Origin: Kitasatospora mediocidica KCTC 9733
GTDB lineage: Bacteria > Actinomycetota > Actinomycetes > Streptomycetales > Streptomycetaceae
Length of the DNA: 64,000 bases
Reading direction: 5' to 3'
Assembly (NCBI RefSeq): GCF_000744225.1
Contig: NZ_JQLN01000001.1
Location: forward strand, 124,001 to 188,000
Part shown: positions 17,938 through 27,541 of the stretch, piece after piece
How positions within the stretch are numbered: the first letter of the stretch is position 1
Layout: the number at the start of each line of letters is the position of its first letter
Program-made: the position numbers and the translations under genes
Notes under the pieces: model-generated
Databases searched by the model: none
Seen by the model: only the letters and a program-made list of their open reading frames with translations
What the model was told of the DNA's origin: nothing

Positions 17938-17973
17938 GGGCTCCCGACCGCGCCTCGGCGCAGTCGGGAGCCC
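17938..17973. terminator. Hairpin, 11-bp stem
   Basis: GGGCTCCCGAC pairs with GTCGGGAGCCC around a 14-nt loop. It lies in the 413-bp gap between 18101 and 17687 and probably terminates transcription of 18577-18101 before the next operon. The rest of that gap shows no gene. Confidence 0.65.
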
Positions 17974-18100
17974 ATGGCTCCAGCACGGCGTGGTCCTCTC
18001 CTTCGAGGCCGCACGCCGATAGTGCCGGCCCCCTCCTCAGGATCAACCCGCTGATGTCGTGCGGGATGTCCGCCGGAGAATGCCGACGATAAAGTCCCTC

Positions 18101-18577
18101 CTACTGCAGTGTCAGGAAATAGACGATTTCGGCAGCGACGCAAATCCCCGCCCAGATCTGCTCGCCGCTCCACCCGGACAAGTTCCACTGGAAGGCGGCG
18201 ACGGCTTCGTTCAGGCGGGCCGTGGCTTCCTCCACGACGGCCGCATAGTCGTCCGCAACTGATTGCATGACTTCTTCGGGTTTCGCAGCGTATCCATGGC
18301 CATGCGTCGCGTTCAGCTGGGACTGCCGTTCCACGAATGCGTTGGCAAGACCGGTTTCGAGAGCAACTCCGGCCGCAGCGACCTCGGCGGCCCAGGCATC
18401 GAGAGCGGTGTTGAGGCTCTCAACACATGCGCTGACCCTCCGATGGTCGATCACGTCATGAAGGTAGGGCGTGATTCTCCGGTCGATCAGTTCCTTGACC
18501 GCGGCGACGTCCTGCCTCTCGGCCGCCTGGCGCTCCTCGAAGCTCAGGCCCGAGAAATTCTCAAAATCTGGCAGCAC
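18101..18577 (-). CDS. Helical hypothetical protein, 158 aa, with C-terminal hydrophobic helix
   Basis: The start is GTG 18577 behind GAGGAG. The protein is helical throughout (LSFEERQAAERQDVAAVKEL; SLNTALDAWAAEVAAAGVAL; ATARLNEAVAAFQWNL) and ends with a hydrophobic helix IWAGICVAAEIVYFLTLQ that could insert in a membrane. There is no signal peptide or active-site motif. It resembles the 200-residue protein at 8152 in its long helices and C-terminal hydrophobic end. A pore-forming or membrane-targeting role is conceivable but unproven. Confidence 0.65.
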   Translation of the reverse strand: MLPDFENFSGLSFEERQAAERQDVAAVKELIDRRITPYLHDVIDHRRVSACVESLNTALDAWAAEVAAAGVALETGLANAFVERQSQLNATHGHGYAAKPEEVMQSVADDYAAVVEEATARLNEAVAAFQWNLSGWSGEQIWAGICVAAEIVYFLTLQ

Positions 18578-18876
18578 AGTCGATCTCCTCGTTGTCTGGT
18601 TGACCTGACGACATGGGACACCGACCCGGGCCGGCCGTCGGTAACGAGGCCGGAAGCGGTCGATGACATCCACGCGCGGTCCATCCTCGACACTGAGCCG
18701 ACCAGGGCATATGCCGCAAAGGGCATCCGTTCGGGCCATTGCCCGCCAGGCGCGCGAGGGCCTTCAGCCGATGGGCTTGAGAGGTCGAATGCGGGGTCGG
18801 GGTGTGACCGGTCGTGATCGACTACCGCGGGGCGGGTGTGCGTGCCGGGGTGCGCGCCGTCCTCCGGCGGCCGCAC

Positions 18877-19125
18877 TCACCGGGTGATGTAGGCCGTGCC
18901 ATTGGCGTCGACGTTGCAGGTCGCAGGGGAGGAGACCGTGCAACTGCTCGCAGTCCCGGAGACGTTGACGCCGATGGAGTAGGTGGCGTTGCCCCCACCG
19001 ACGTAGGCGACGGTGCCGGGCCCCCCGTCCCCCGTGCTGACAGTCGCGACAGCTCCGGCGGCGATGGTCTTCGGGCACTTGAAGCCGGACGTGCAGGAAC
19101 TCACAGTCACGGGGGCTGCGGGCAA
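18877..19125 (-). CDS. Short beta-rich, cysteine-containing protein or 3' fragment
   Basis: About 82 residues from a TTG at 19125, with paired cysteines (SSCTSGFKC; SSCTVSSPATC) and a Gly/Ser/Thr beta pattern ending NGTAYITR. Such composition is typical of secreted proteins, yet no signal peptide precedes it; the frame stays open upstream without a convincing start. It is probably a truncated secreted protein. A CCGATCGG-like sequence occurs just upstream on the same strand, but without the -10-like partner. Confidence 0.4.
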   Translation of the reverse strand: MPAAPVTVSSCTSGFKCPKTIAAGAVATVSTGDGGPGTVAYVGGGNATYSIGVNVSGTASSCTVSSPATCNVDANGTAYITR

Positions 19126-19230
19126 CGGCCGGTATCCACCGATCGGGCACCGTGGAGGGCCCTGTAGCAGTGAGGCACCGGGTGGGCCCGGAGCGACCAG
19201 GTGTTCCGGGCCCGCCGTCCTGACGCAACC

Positions 19231-20583
19231 TCAGCGGATGAGGGCGAGGACCTCATCGCGCAGGGCCGCCATGGCGGCCTCGTCCGGGGCTTCGACGTTG
19301 AGCCGCAACAAGGGCTCGGTGTTGGAGGGGCGGAGGTTGAACCAGCGGCCGTCGCCCAGGTCGACGGTCAGGCCGTCGAGCCGGTCGGTGGTGACGCGGT
19401 CGTGGCGCCGATAGGCGGCCTCGACGGCGTCCAGGGTGCCGGGAACGTCGGCGACCTGGGAGTTGATCTCCCCGGAGGCCACGTAGCGGGAGTATGCGGC
19501 GACCAGCTCGGACAGGGTGGACTCCTCTTGCTCTCCGAGGGCGGCCAGGACGTGCAGGGCGGTGAGCATGCCGGTGTCGGCGCGCCAGAAGTCGCGGAAG
19601 TAGTAGTGGCCGGAGTGCTCGCCGCCGAAGACCGCGTTGTGCTCGGCCATCAGGGCCTTCATGAAGGAGTGGCCGACGCGGGAGCGAACGGGGGTGCCGC
19701 CGTGCTCGCGGATGACCTCCACGGCGGCGGCCGAGGTGATGACGTTGTGGATGATCGCCGAGCCGGGGTCCTTGGCGAGCTCGCGGGCGGCGACCAGGCC
19801 GACGATCGCGGAAGGGGCGACGGCCCGGCCCTTCTCGTCGATGAAGAAGCACCGGTCGGCATCGCCGTCGAAGGCCAGTCCGATGTCCGCTCCGGACTTC
19901 TTGACCAGGTCCTGAAGGTCGATCAGGTTCTTCGGGTCCAGCGGGTTGGCCTCGTGGTGCGGGAAGGTGCCGTCCAGCTCGAAGTAGAGGGGCACCAGCT
20001 CGATCGGCAGGCCGGCCAGGACGGCCGGGACGGTGTGGCCGGCCATGCCGTTGCCGGCGTCGGCGGCGACCTTCAGGCGGCGGATGCCCGACAGGTCGAC
20101 CAGCGAGTTGAGGTGGGCCGCGTAGTCGGCGAGCATCTCGCGCCGGGTGACCGTGCCATGGACGGGAGCCGGTTCGGGGATGTCGCCGGTCTCCAGCCAG
20201 GTGCGGATCCGGGCCAGGCCGGTGTCCTCGCCGATCGGGGCGGCCCCGGCGCGGCAGAGCTTGATGCCGTTGTCCCGGGCGGGGTTGTGGCTGGCGGTGA
20301 TCATCACACCGGGCAGATCCAGGCTGCCCGAGCAGTAGTACAGGTAGTCGGTGGAGCCGAGTCCGGCGTCGATGACATCGGCACCGGCGCTGGTTGCCCC
20401 GGCTGCGAACGCCTCGGCCAGCTCAGGAGAGGTGGAGCGCATGTCGTGGGCGATGACGATCCGCTCCGCCTGGGTGAGGCGGACGAACAGGGCGCCGACC
20501 TTGCGGGCGAGGTCGGCGTTCAGCTGCCGGGGGACCTCGCCGCGGATGTCGTAGGCCTTCACGAGGTGGGAGTAGTCGGGCAT
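19231..20583 (-). CDS. manB: Phosphomannomutase/phosphoglucomutase
   Basis: 450 residues from ATG 20583; earlier starts in the same frame have no family sequence. It belongs to the alpha-D-phosphohexomutases: N-terminal substrate motif (VKAYDIRGEVP), phosphoserine loop TASHNPARDNGIK, metal loop FDGDADRCFF, sugar loop GGEHSGHYYF, and the C-terminal phosphate-binding RPSNTEPLLRLN. It interconverts mannose-6-P/mannose-1-P or the glucose equivalents, feeding NDP-sugars. It is divergent from the eight-gene sugar operon to its right and has its own CCGATCGG-type promoter. Confidence 0.93.
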   Translation of the reverse strand: MPDYSHLVKAYDIRGEVPRQLNADLARKVGALFVRLTQAERIVIAHDMRSTSPELAEAFAAGATSAGADVIDAGLGSTDYLYYCSGSLDLPGVMITASHNPARDNGIKLCRAGAAPIGEDTGLARIRTWLETGDIPEPAPVHGTVTRREMLADYAAHLNSLVDLSGIRRLKVAADAGNGMAGHTVPAVLAGLPIELVPLYFELDGTFPHHEANPLDPKNLIDLQDLVKKSGADIGLAFDGDADRCFFIDEKGRAVAPSAIVGLVAARELAKDPGSAIIHNVITSAAAVEVIREHGGTPVRSRVGHSFMKALMAEHNAVFGGEHSGHYYFRDFWRADTGMLTALHVLAALGEQEESTLSELVAAYSRYVASGEINSQVADVPGTLDAVEAAYRRHDRVTTDRLDGLTVDLGDGRWFNLRPSNTEPLLRLNVEAPDEAAMAALRDEVLALIR

Positions 20584-20698
20584 GAGCTGCCTTCCGGGGT
20601 TGCGGTTTCGGAGCGTTGGGAGATGGCAGGGCGAACGCCTGCCGGGTCCAGCGTGCCTCGTTCCGCAGCAGGTCGCGGTGGCTGCTGAGCAGACCGGG

Positions 20699-20741
20699 CC
20701 AAGGTAGCCGGGGCGCACAGCCGCCGGCGTCCCCCGATCGG
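20699..20741 (-). promoter_or_regulatory. CCGATCGG + 26 nt + -10-like promoter element
   Basis: On the minus strand CCGATCGG (20741-20734, inside the longer palindrome TCCCCCGATCGGGGGA) is followed after 26 nt by CTACCTTGG, whose hexamer TACCTT is a good -10. It lies ~115 bases upstream of the phosphomannomutase ATG. The rest of the 370-bp divergent gap contains TAGGAT near 20885 as a candidate -10 for the rightward operon. Confidence 0.6.
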
Positions 20742-20953
20742 GGGACGGCTCGGATGCTGCGGCGCCCCCCGGGCGGCTGGGCCGCCCGGAACCCCTCCAC
20801 GTCCGGACGGCTGCCGTCCCGTGGGCTGGGGCTCGCCCATGCTGGAGGAGCGGACCGAAAGGGCACTTCGCGAGAAAGACCCTCGCTAGGATCCCGCGCT
20901 TATGCCGAGATCGCCCCAGCCCACCGTCAAAGCCCATGAAGGATTAGCGGCTC

Positions 20954-22153
20954 ATGTACACATACGAAATGGCACGGCCCGGTTCACTTCGTATCAAGGA
21001 ATCCGCGGTGCCCTCGTGCGGAGCGGACGAAGCCCTGCTGCAGACGGAGGCGGTCTCCATCTGTTCGACGGACGTCTCCTACCACCGCGGACACCTCTCC
21101 TCGTCGGTGTGGCCGCTGACCCCCGGACACGAATACGTGGGGCGGGTCGTCGAGGTCGGCTCCCGGCTGAACTCCCGGGTGCACGTGGGCGACCGGATGT
21201 CCTACTGGGGGCAGACGGACTTCGGGGGGATGGCGGAATACCGCGCCATCCGTCCGATTCTTCCCGGGCACACCGAGGAGACGGGCTGGTTCACCGACCG
21301 CGGTTTCATGGACGCGGACCAGGCGGCAGCCATCATCATCCCCCCGGACCTCCCTTCGGAGCTGGCCACCGCGGTGGAGCCGCTGACCTCGGTCCTGCGC
21401 TCGCTGCTCCTCAACCCCCCACGCCCCGGCGACCGCTGCGCCGTTCTGGGCGCCGGCCCGAGCGCCATTCTCGCCCTGCAGGTGCTGCGTAAGGTCATGG
21501 GCGCCGAGGTGATGGTCCTCGACCGCAACACCGACCGGCTGCTGGTCGCGGCCCGTTACGGTGCGGCCCGGGTGTTCGACCCGATCGGCCAGGCGGACGA
21601 GCTGGTGGAGATGGCCGCCCGTGAGCACGGCCAGGTCGTGGACTACGTGTTCGACGCCCTCCCCTGCATCGAGTCGGGCAACGGACCGGACGTGCGGGAG
21701 CTGGCGATGGGCCTGCTGCGGCCGGCCGGAACCTATGTGGTCTACGGCGCCAGCGCGATACCCCAGCGGATCAACACCTGGTCGATCCTCGCCAAGGGCC
21801 TGACCCTGCGCGCGACCCCCTTCGACGTCAGCTCGTTTCCGATGGCGCGCTCGGCCCGTGTCCTGGAGATCGCCCTCCACTACATGACCAGCGGACTCGT
21901 CGACGTTTCGCCGGTGTTCAGCGAGGCGATCGACCTCCAGGACGAAGCGGCCGTGATCAGGGCTTTCGAGCAGTACGGCGCGGCCTCGTCGATGAAGACG
22001 TCCATGCTCGCGGGCGATGCCCGCCGGGCGCTCGTCCCCAGCACCCCCGCCGCCGACCAGGCCGGGAGCCCGGTCCGCGAGCGTGTCCTCGCTCCACTCG
22101 GAGCGGTCGGCCACCACCGGTTGTCCGACGGCGTGCTCAACCCGGCCGGCTGA
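20954..22153 (+). CDS. Zinc-type medium-chain dehydrogenase
   Basis: 399 residues from ATG 20954. MDR fold: catalytic-zinc region SICSTDVSYHRGH and the following TPGHEYVGRVVEVGSR-x-HVGDR, then a Rossmann loop VLGAGPSAILALQVL and an acidic NAD-selecting VLDRNTDR. The four-cysteine structural zinc loop is replaced by YWGQTDFGG, as in sugar/polyol- or inosamine-type dehydrogenases. The last ~50 residues are Pro/Ala-rich and extra. It is first in a co-directional run of sugar genes, so it probably oxidises a sugar or cyclitol hydroxyl; the substrate is unknown. Confidence 0.85.
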   Translation: MYTYEMARPGSLRIKESAVPSCGADEALLQTEAVSICSTDVSYHRGHLSSSVWPLTPGHEYVGRVVEVGSRLNSRVHVGDRMSYWGQTDFGGMAEYRAIRPILPGHTEETGWFTDRGFMDADQAAAIIIPPDLPSELATAVEPLTSVLRSLLLNPPRPGDRCAVLGAGPSAILALQVLRKVMGAEVMVLDRNTDRLLVAARYGAARVFDPIGQADELVEMAAREHGQVVDYVFDALPCIESGNGPDVRELAMGLLRPAGTYVVYGASAIPQRINTWSILAKGLTLRATPFDVSSFPMARSARVLEIALHYMTSGLVDVSPVFSEAIDLQDEAAVIRAFEQYGAASSMKTSMLAGDARRALVPSTPAADQAGSPVRERVLAPLGAVGHHRLSDGVLNPAG

Positions 22154-22218
22154 TCGCCGCGCGGCGCGCGGGGACGGTCCGGCCGGGTGCCGAACTTCCT
22201 CACCATGGCAGGAACACC

Positions 22219-23304
22219 ATGTACGAACCTCCGATTTTCCTGATCGTCCGACGATTCACGGTGGGTGGCTTGGAACGAGTCGTCCTCACCCTGGCGAACG
22301 CGATCGCCGAGCGCGGCCGCGAGGTGCACGTCGTCGTCCTTGAGCCCGTCGGCATGAGCGCGATGATCACCGAACTGCACGAGGACGTCCGGCTCCACGT
22401 CCTGACCGGTGGCCAGAGGTCCAGGCTGGCGCAGCTGCGCCGCCTCACCCGCCACGGGATCGTCCACCTGCACCTCGCCGAGGGTGTGCTCCCGGCCGTG
22501 CGCTGGGCGCTGCGTGGGAACCCCGCCGTGTTCGTCAGCTACCACAGCGACTACGGACCGGTTCGCGGACCGGCGAAGAACCTCCTGGACCGTGTCATCA
22601 CCCGTCGCAGCCACGGCGTGATCGCCGTGTCGGAGGCGGTCCGGGACTTCTGCGTCGACCAGGTGCGGCTGCCCCCGGATCTGGTGACGGTCATCGAGAA
22701 CGCCGTCCCCGAGCCCGCCGACGGCGGGGTCCGGGTCGACCGGACCGGGGCCCTGACGTTGGTGGCGCTGGCAACGGTCAATCCCCACAAGAACTACCCG
22801 GGCCTCATCGAGGGCTTCGCCCTGGCACGGCGTCGAGGCCACGCCGTCCGGCTGCGCATCATCGGCGACGGCCCCAGACTGGCGGAGGCCTTCGACACCG
22901 CACAGCGCCTGTCGGTGAACGGGGACATCGAATGGTACGGGTCCCTGTGGCAGGCCTCGGTGGTCAACGCCCTGCTCGGCTCGAGCGACGTCTTCGTGTC
23001 GGCCAGCCGCAACGAGGGGCTGCCGATGTCCGTCCTGGAAGGCCTGCAGCACGGGCTGCCGATGATCCTCTCCGACATCGCGCCCCATCGCGAGGCCGCG
23101 GGCGAGGCCGCCGTGTACTTCGACTCCGAGGTGCCCGAGCAGTTCGCCGCACGGGTGGAGGAGCTGATGGAGCGAGACGCCCGGCAGCGCCGCGCGGAGT
23201 CGGCCCGCGGGCGGGCCGCACGGTTCGCCGCGTCGGCCTTCGTCGACCGTCATCTGGACCTGTACGGGAGCTTCCCGTCGACTACGAGTGAGGACTCGCG
23301 ATGA
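22219..23304 (+). CDS. Glycosyltransferase family 4 protein
   Basis: 361 residues. A two-domain GT-B enzyme: N-terminal [17 protein letters not shown] (the Gly-rich acceptor loop), central [13 protein letters not shown], and in the C-terminal domain [14 protein letters not shown] and the donor motif [16 protein letters not shown] (the E-x7-E signature). It should move a sugar from a nucleotide or phosphate donor with retention, at the inner membrane face. Its stop overlaps the next gene's start (ATGA at 23301-23304), so it is translationally coupled to the epimerase. Confidence 0.92.
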   Translation: MYEPPIFLIVRRFTVGGLERVVLTLANAIAERGREVHVVVLEPVGMSAMITELHEDVRLHVLTGGQRSRLAQLRRLTRHGIVHLHLAEGVLPAVRWALRGNPAVFVSYHSDYGPVRGPAKNLLDRVITRRSHGVIAVSEAVRDFCVDQVRLPPDLVTVIENAVPEPADGGVRVDRTGALTLVALATVNPHKNYPGLIEGFALARRRGHAVRLRIIGDGPRLAEAFDTAQRLSVNGDIEWYGSLWQASVVNALLGSSDVFVSASRNEGLPMSVLEGLQHGLPMILSDIAPHREAAGEAAVYFDSEVPEQFAARVEELMERDARQRRAESARGRAARFAASAFVDRHLDLYGSFPSTTSEDSR

Positions 23305-24257
23305 GACTGCTGGTCACCGGCGGTGCCGGTTATGTGGGCAGTGTGGTGACTGCCCGTCTGCTGGAGGCAGGACACTACGTCGTCGTGCTCGACGACCTCT
23401 CCACGGGTCACGCGGACGCCGTCCCGGCCGGGGCGGACCTCGTGGTCGGCTCGCTGCGCTCGACGGCCGCCGAGGTGCTGGCGAAGGGCGCGTTCGACGC
23501 GGTCCTGCACTTCGCCGCCAAGTCCGTGACAGGTGAGTCGGTCGAGAAGCCCGGATACTACTGGGATCAGAACCTCGGTGAATCCCTGGCCCTGTTCGAC
23601 GCCATGCGCTGCGCCGGTGTACGGCGGATCGTCTTCTCCTCGACCGCGGCCACCTACGGGAACCCCGACCGCACACCGATCGTCGAGTCGGCGCCGACCC
23701 GCCCGGTCAGTCCGTACGGTGCCACCAAGCTGGCCATCGACACCGCGCTCGCGTCCTATGCGGACCTGCACGGATTCGGCGCGGTCAGCCTGCGCTACTT
23801 CAATGTGGCGGGCGCCTACCAGGGGCAGGGCGAGCGGCACGCGCCCGAGACCCACCTCATCGCCAACGTCCTGGCGGTGGCGCTCGGCACGGCGGACAGC
23901 GTGACCGTGTACGGGACCGACTACCCGACCCCCGACGGCACCTGCGTGCGCGACTACATCCATGTCGCCGATCTTGCCGACGCCCACGCCCTCGCCCTGC
24001 AGGCCTGCGAGGAAGGCACCCACCAGATCTTCAACCTGGGCCGCGGGAGCGGGCATTCCGTGCTCGACGTCATCGCGGCCTGCCGCGATGTCAGCGGGCA
24101 TCCGATCCCCGTCACGCTGCACGAGCGCCGCCCCGGGGACCCCGCGGTCCTGGTGGCCTCCTCCGAGAAGGCCCGCCGCCAGTTGGCGTGGGAGCCGCGA
24201 CAGGACCTGCACGCCATGGTGTCCGACGCATGGCGGTTCGCCAGGCGAGTCGTCTGA
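23301..24257 (+). CDS. galE: UDP-glucose 4-epimerase-like NAD-dependent epimerase
   Basis: 318 residues. An extended SDR with TGGAGYVGS, the LDDLSTGH motif typical of Gal[12 protein letters not shown], the catalytic serine region SSTAATYG, active-site [13 protein letters not shown], and the C-terminal [18 protein letters not shown]. It should epimerise C4 of a UDP-hexose. Coupled to the GT4 upstream by an ATGA overlap. Together with GalU in the same operon it can supply UDP-glucose and UDP-galactose, or their derivatives. Confidence 0.93.
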   Translation: MRLLVTGGAGYVGSVVTARLLEAGHYVVVLDDLSTGHADAVPAGADLVVGSLRSTAAEVLAKGAFDAVLHFAAKSVTGESVEKPGYYWDQNLGESLALFDAMRCAGVRRIVFSSTAATYGNPDRTPIVESAPTRPVSPYGATKLAIDTALASYADLHGFGAVSLRYFNVAGAYQGQGERHAPETHLIANVLAVALGTADSVTVYGTDYPTPDGTCVRDYIHVADLADAHALALQACEEGTHQIFNLGRGSGHSVLDVIAACRDVSGHPIPVTLHERRPGDPAVLVASSEKARRQLAWEPRQDLHAMVSDAWRFARRVV

Positions 24258-24296
24258 CCCGGCCGAGCCCCGCCCGCCCTCCACGAACGGAACGAC

Positions 24297-25613
24297 ATGT
24301 CCACCACCCCGGACGCCAACGAAGCCGCCACCGATGTCGCGATCGCGACACTGACGCGCAACCGCCGCACCGGCACCGACGCCGGCTTCTCCTACGACTT
24401 CACCTGCCCGTCGCCCACCAGCTATCCGTTCCAGTGGGCCTGGGACAGCTGCTTCGAGGCGATCGCCCTGGCCCGCATCGACCTCCCCCGGGCGTGCGCC
24501 GAGATCGAGTCACTGCTGCACGGCATCGACGGTGACGGGTTCCTGCCGCACATGCTCCTGTGGCAGCAGGAACTGCGCCCGCAGGCCACCGCTGACTTCC
24601 GGATCGCCCTGTGGGAGGGCTGGAAGTCCGTCACCCTGGCGCCTCCCGTGCTGGCCCGGGCCATCGAGCACATCTTCGCGATCTCGGGGGACGAGCAGTG
24701 GCTCGCCCGCGTCCTGCCCAGGGCCTGCCGGTTCTACGACTGGCTGCACGCCACCCGGCGCACGGCCGGCGACCTGCTGGCCATCTACCAGCCCGACGAG
24801 TCGGGGCTGGACATGAGCCCGAAGTACGACCGCGCCCTGGGCGTGCAGAGCGGCCACGACCCGCGGGTCGCGCGCAGCTGGCACGCCCGGATGAGGGAAC
24901 TGCTCGACGGCTACGGCACCGACCGCCGCCCTGACAGCCTGCTGGGCGCGCAGCGCCGGTTCCACTGGGCCGACGTCCTGTTCAACACCATCTACGCCGA
25001 CGGTCTGACCCGGCTGGGCCGGCTGGTCGGCGAGCGCAGGGACCCGGGGTACGGCGATGCGGGACGCTTCGCGCGTCGGGCCGCACGGGTCTCGACCGCG
25101 CTGATGCGCGAGTGCTGGGACGAGCAGAGGGGCGTGTTCGACGACCTCGACCTGGTCGCCGGACGCCGGGACCACACGGTCACGATCAGCTCGCTGTTCC
25201 CGCTCATCCTCGAGTCCGTCCCCGACGCCGCCGCACGACGCGTGATCGACGAACACCTGACGAACCCGGACGAGTTCTGGCTTCCGTACCCGCTGCCGAG
25301 CGTCGCGGCGAACGAGCCCTCCTTCGACCCCGACTTCGCGACCGAGGGGATCTTCCGGGGCTCCAGCTGGGTCAATCTGAACTGGTACCTGTACTGGGGC
25401 CTGCGCGACCGCGGGGAGCACCGGACGGCCGGCGCCCTGGCCGAGCGCACGATCGCGGCCGTCGCCGCCTCCAGCACCCGAGAGTGCTACGGACCCTACG
25501 ACGCGGCCGGCCACGGCGCCCTCTCCTTCGGCTGGAGCACCCTGGTCCTGGACCTGGTCGACGCCGAATCAGGCAGGGACCGCTCCCTCGCCCGCACGCC
25601 CGCGTTCTTCTAG
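24297..25613 (+). CDS. GH63/MGH1-like glycoside hydrolase
   Basis: 438 residues, ATG at 24297. An (alpha/alpha)6-barrel hydrolase of the mannosylglycerate-hydrolase/trehalase-like type: PFQWAWDSCFEAIALARID near the N-terminus, DESGLDMSPKYD, GIFRGSSWVNLNWYLYWGL and the closing CYGPYDAAGHGALSFGWS. The aspartate and glutamate of these stretches are the expected general acid/base. There is no signal peptide, so it acts in the cytosol, perhaps on the glycoside made by the neighbouring glycosyltransferase. A clearing or recycling role is an inference. Confidence 0.85.
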   Translation: MSTTPDANEAATDVAIATLTRNRRTGTDAGFSYDFTCPSPTSYPFQWAWDSCFEAIALARIDLPRACAEIESLLHGIDGDGFLPHMLLWQQELRPQATADFRIALWEGWKSVTLAPPVLARAIEHIFAISGDEQWLARVLPRACRFYDWLHATRRTAGDLLAIYQPDESGLDMSPKYDRALGVQSGHDPRVARSWHARMRELLDGYGTDRRPDSLLGAQRRFHWADVLFNTIYADGLTRLGRLVGERRDPGYGDAGRFARRAARVSTALMRECWDEQRGVFDDLDLVAGRRDHTVTISSLFPLILESVPDAAARRVIDEHLTNPDEFWLPYPLPSVAANEPSFDPDFATEGIFRGSSWVNLNWYLYWGLRDRGEHRTAGALAERTIAAVAASSTRECYGPYDAAGHGALSFGWSTLVLDLVDAESGRDRSLARTPAFF

Positions 25614-25645
25614 GAACTGCGGCCTCCAGCATCAGGGATGAAGAA

Positions 25646-26608
25646 ATGATCAACTGGGGATTCATCGGAGCCGGTTCGATCGCCCGCACCAGCCTCGCTC
25701 CCGCAGTACACCGCAGCGAGGGCTCGAAGCTCCACATCGCCGCCGCCCGCGACGCCGACCGCGCCGCCGCCCTCGAGCCGCGCAAGGCCTCCTCGCACTA
25801 CGCGCAGGTCATCGAGGACCCCGACGTCGACATCGTCTACGTCTGCCTGCACAACGCCGCACACCGCACGTGGGTGCTGCGCGCCCTCGAGGCGGGCAAG
25901 CACGTGCTCTGCGAGAAGCCGCTCGGCCTGAACGCGGACGAGACCCTGGAGATGGCCGGCGCCGCGGCCCGCCACCAGCGGCTACTGGTCGAGGCGGCCT
26001 GGAACCGCTGGCACCCGCTGACCCGGGGTCTGGAGAGGATTCTCGCCCACGGCGGGATCGGCACCGTGCACAGCGCGGCGGCCTCCTTCGACTGGACCAG
26101 CCCCGGGGTGCACAACTACCGCAACTCCGCCGCACTGGGCGGCGGGGCGCTGCTCGACCTCGGTTGCTACACCGCCGCCGCGGTCCTGGGCGCCTTCGAC
26201 TGGCAGGCGCCGACGGGCGTCGTCGCGAGTGCCACGTCAGCCTCCCCCCCGGAGGCCGATCTGCACACCGAGGCCGAGCTGTGGTTCCCCCAGGGCCGGG
26301 CCCAGCTGAGTGTCGGGTTCACCGGAGCCATGACGCAGAGCCTCGACATCAGGGGGTCCGCAGGGCGGATCCGGGTGGATTATGACGCCTTCACGCCGAG
26401 CGCCAACCCCGCACAGGCGTACGCCAGCACGCCGGAGGGGGTCGAAGAGCTCAGCTACCCGCCCGTCGACGCCTACCAGCTCATGGTCACGGACGTCGCG
26501 AAGGCCGTGGCCGGCGAGCCCGCCTTCACCGTGCCGCTCGACCAGTCGATCGCCGTGGCCAGCACGCTGGACCGCATCCGCAACGCCGCTCACCGCACCA
26601 CGCGCTAA
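25646..26608 (+). CDS. Gfo/Idh/MocA family oxidoreductase
   Basis: 320 residues from ATG 25646. N-terminal Rossmann loop GFIGAGSIART, then DIVYVCLHNAAH and the diagnostic CEKPLGLNADE with the catalytic lysine. The C-terminal domain contains GGGALLDLGCYTAAA, the usual dimer and substrate region. The family oxidises or reduces sugars, inositols and related polyols with NAD(P). With the MDR dehydrogenase and hydrolase in the same operon it suggests a keto-sugar or cyclitol intermediate. The exact substrate cannot be read from the sequence. Confidence 0.9.
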   Translation: MINWGFIGAGSIARTSLAPAVHRSEGSKLHIAAARDADRAAALEPRKASSHYAQVIEDPDVDIVYVCLHNAAHRTWVLRALEAGKHVLCEKPLGLNADETLEMAGAAARHQRLLVEAAWNRWHPLTRGLERILAHGGIGTVHSAAASFDWTSPGVHNYRNSAALGGGALLDLGCYTAAAVLGAFDWQAPTGVVASATSASPPEADLHTEAELWFPQGRAQLSVGFTGAMTQSLDIRGSAGRIRVDYDAFTPSANPAQAYASTPEGVEELSYPPVDAYQLMVTDVAKAVAGEPAFTVPLDQSIAVASTLDRIRNAAHRTTR

Positions 26609-26625
26609 CAGTTCCAGGAGTCACC

Positions 26626-27522
26626 ATGCCCAACGCATTCCACACCGTCGTCGTCCCGGCAGCAGGAACGGGCACCCGCATGCTCCCCGCCACCAAAGCC
26701 GTCCCCAAGGAGCTCCTGCCGATCCTGGACACCCCGGCCATCGAGCTGACGGCCGCCGAGGCCGCCGCCGCCGGCGCCGAGCGGATGATCATCGTGTCCG
26801 CCCCCGGCAAGGACATGATCGCCCGGCACTTCCAGCCCAACGCCGTGCTGGAGCAGCGGCTCGAGGACAAGGGGAAGTCCGAGCTGCTGGCCGCCGTCCG
26901 GCATGCCGAGAGCCTGCTGCGCGTCGAGATCGCGACCCAGCAGGAGCCCCTGGGCCTGGGGCATGCCATCGCCTGCGCCGAGCCGTACTTCACCGACCGG
27001 GACGAGGCCGTCGCGGTCATGCTGCCCGACGACCTGATCCTGCCCGCGGGCATCCTCCCGCGGATGGCCGCCGTGCGGCAGCAGTACGGGGGCACCGTGC
27101 TGTGCGCCTTCGAGGCACCGCGTGAGGCCCTGTCCGCCTACGGGGTGTACGACCTGGTCGACACCGCCGACCCGCACGTCAAGCGCGTGCGGCACATGGT
27201 GGAGAAGCCGGATCCGCAGGACGCGCCGTCCACCTTTGCCAGTGCCGGGCGCTACCTGCTGGACCGCGCCGTCTTCGAGCCGCTGAAGCACGTCAAGCCC
27301 GGTGCTCGCGGCGAGATCGACCTCACGGACGCGCTCGTCGAACTCATCCGCCAGGGCCACCCGGTGCACGTGGTCGTCCACACCGGCAAGCGGCACGACA
27401 TCGGGAACCCCGCGGGGATGCTGCAGGCCGCCGTCGACTTCGCCCTCGACGACCCCACCCGCGGCCCGGACCTGCGCAGCTGGCTGGAGACGCGACTGCC
27501 CGTCGGCGCCGGCAGCCGCTGA
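26626..27522 (+). CDS. galU: UTP--glucose-1-phosphate uridylyltransferase
   Basis: 298 residues. The nucleotidyltransferase signature VVPAAGTGTRMLPATKAVPK starts at residue ~9, followed by KELLPI, the substrate segment GLGHAIACAEP, the metal-binding VMLPDDLIL and the sugar-binding VEKPDPQ. Length is normal for bacterial GalU. It makes UDP-glucose from UTP and glucose-1-phosphate, the donor for the neighbouring GT4 and substrate for the GalE-like epimerase. An ATG only 18 bp after the previous stop indicates an operon. Confidence 0.93.
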   Translation: MPNAFHTVVVPAAGTGTRMLPATKAVPKELLPILDTPAIELTAAEAAAAGAERMIIVSAPGKDMIARHFQPNAVLEQRLEDKGKSELLAAVRHAESLLRVEIATQQEPLGLGHAIACAEPYFTDRDEAVAVMLPDDLILPAGILPRMAAVRQQYGGTVLCAFEAPREALSAYGVYDLVDTADPHVKRVRHMVEKPDPQDAPSTFASAGRYLLDRAVFEPLKHVKPGARGEIDLTDALVELIRQGHPVHVVVHTGKRHDIGNPAGMLQAAVDFALDDPTRGPDLRSWLETRLPVGAGSR

Positions 27523-27541
27523 CCGGGAAGGAGACAACGGC

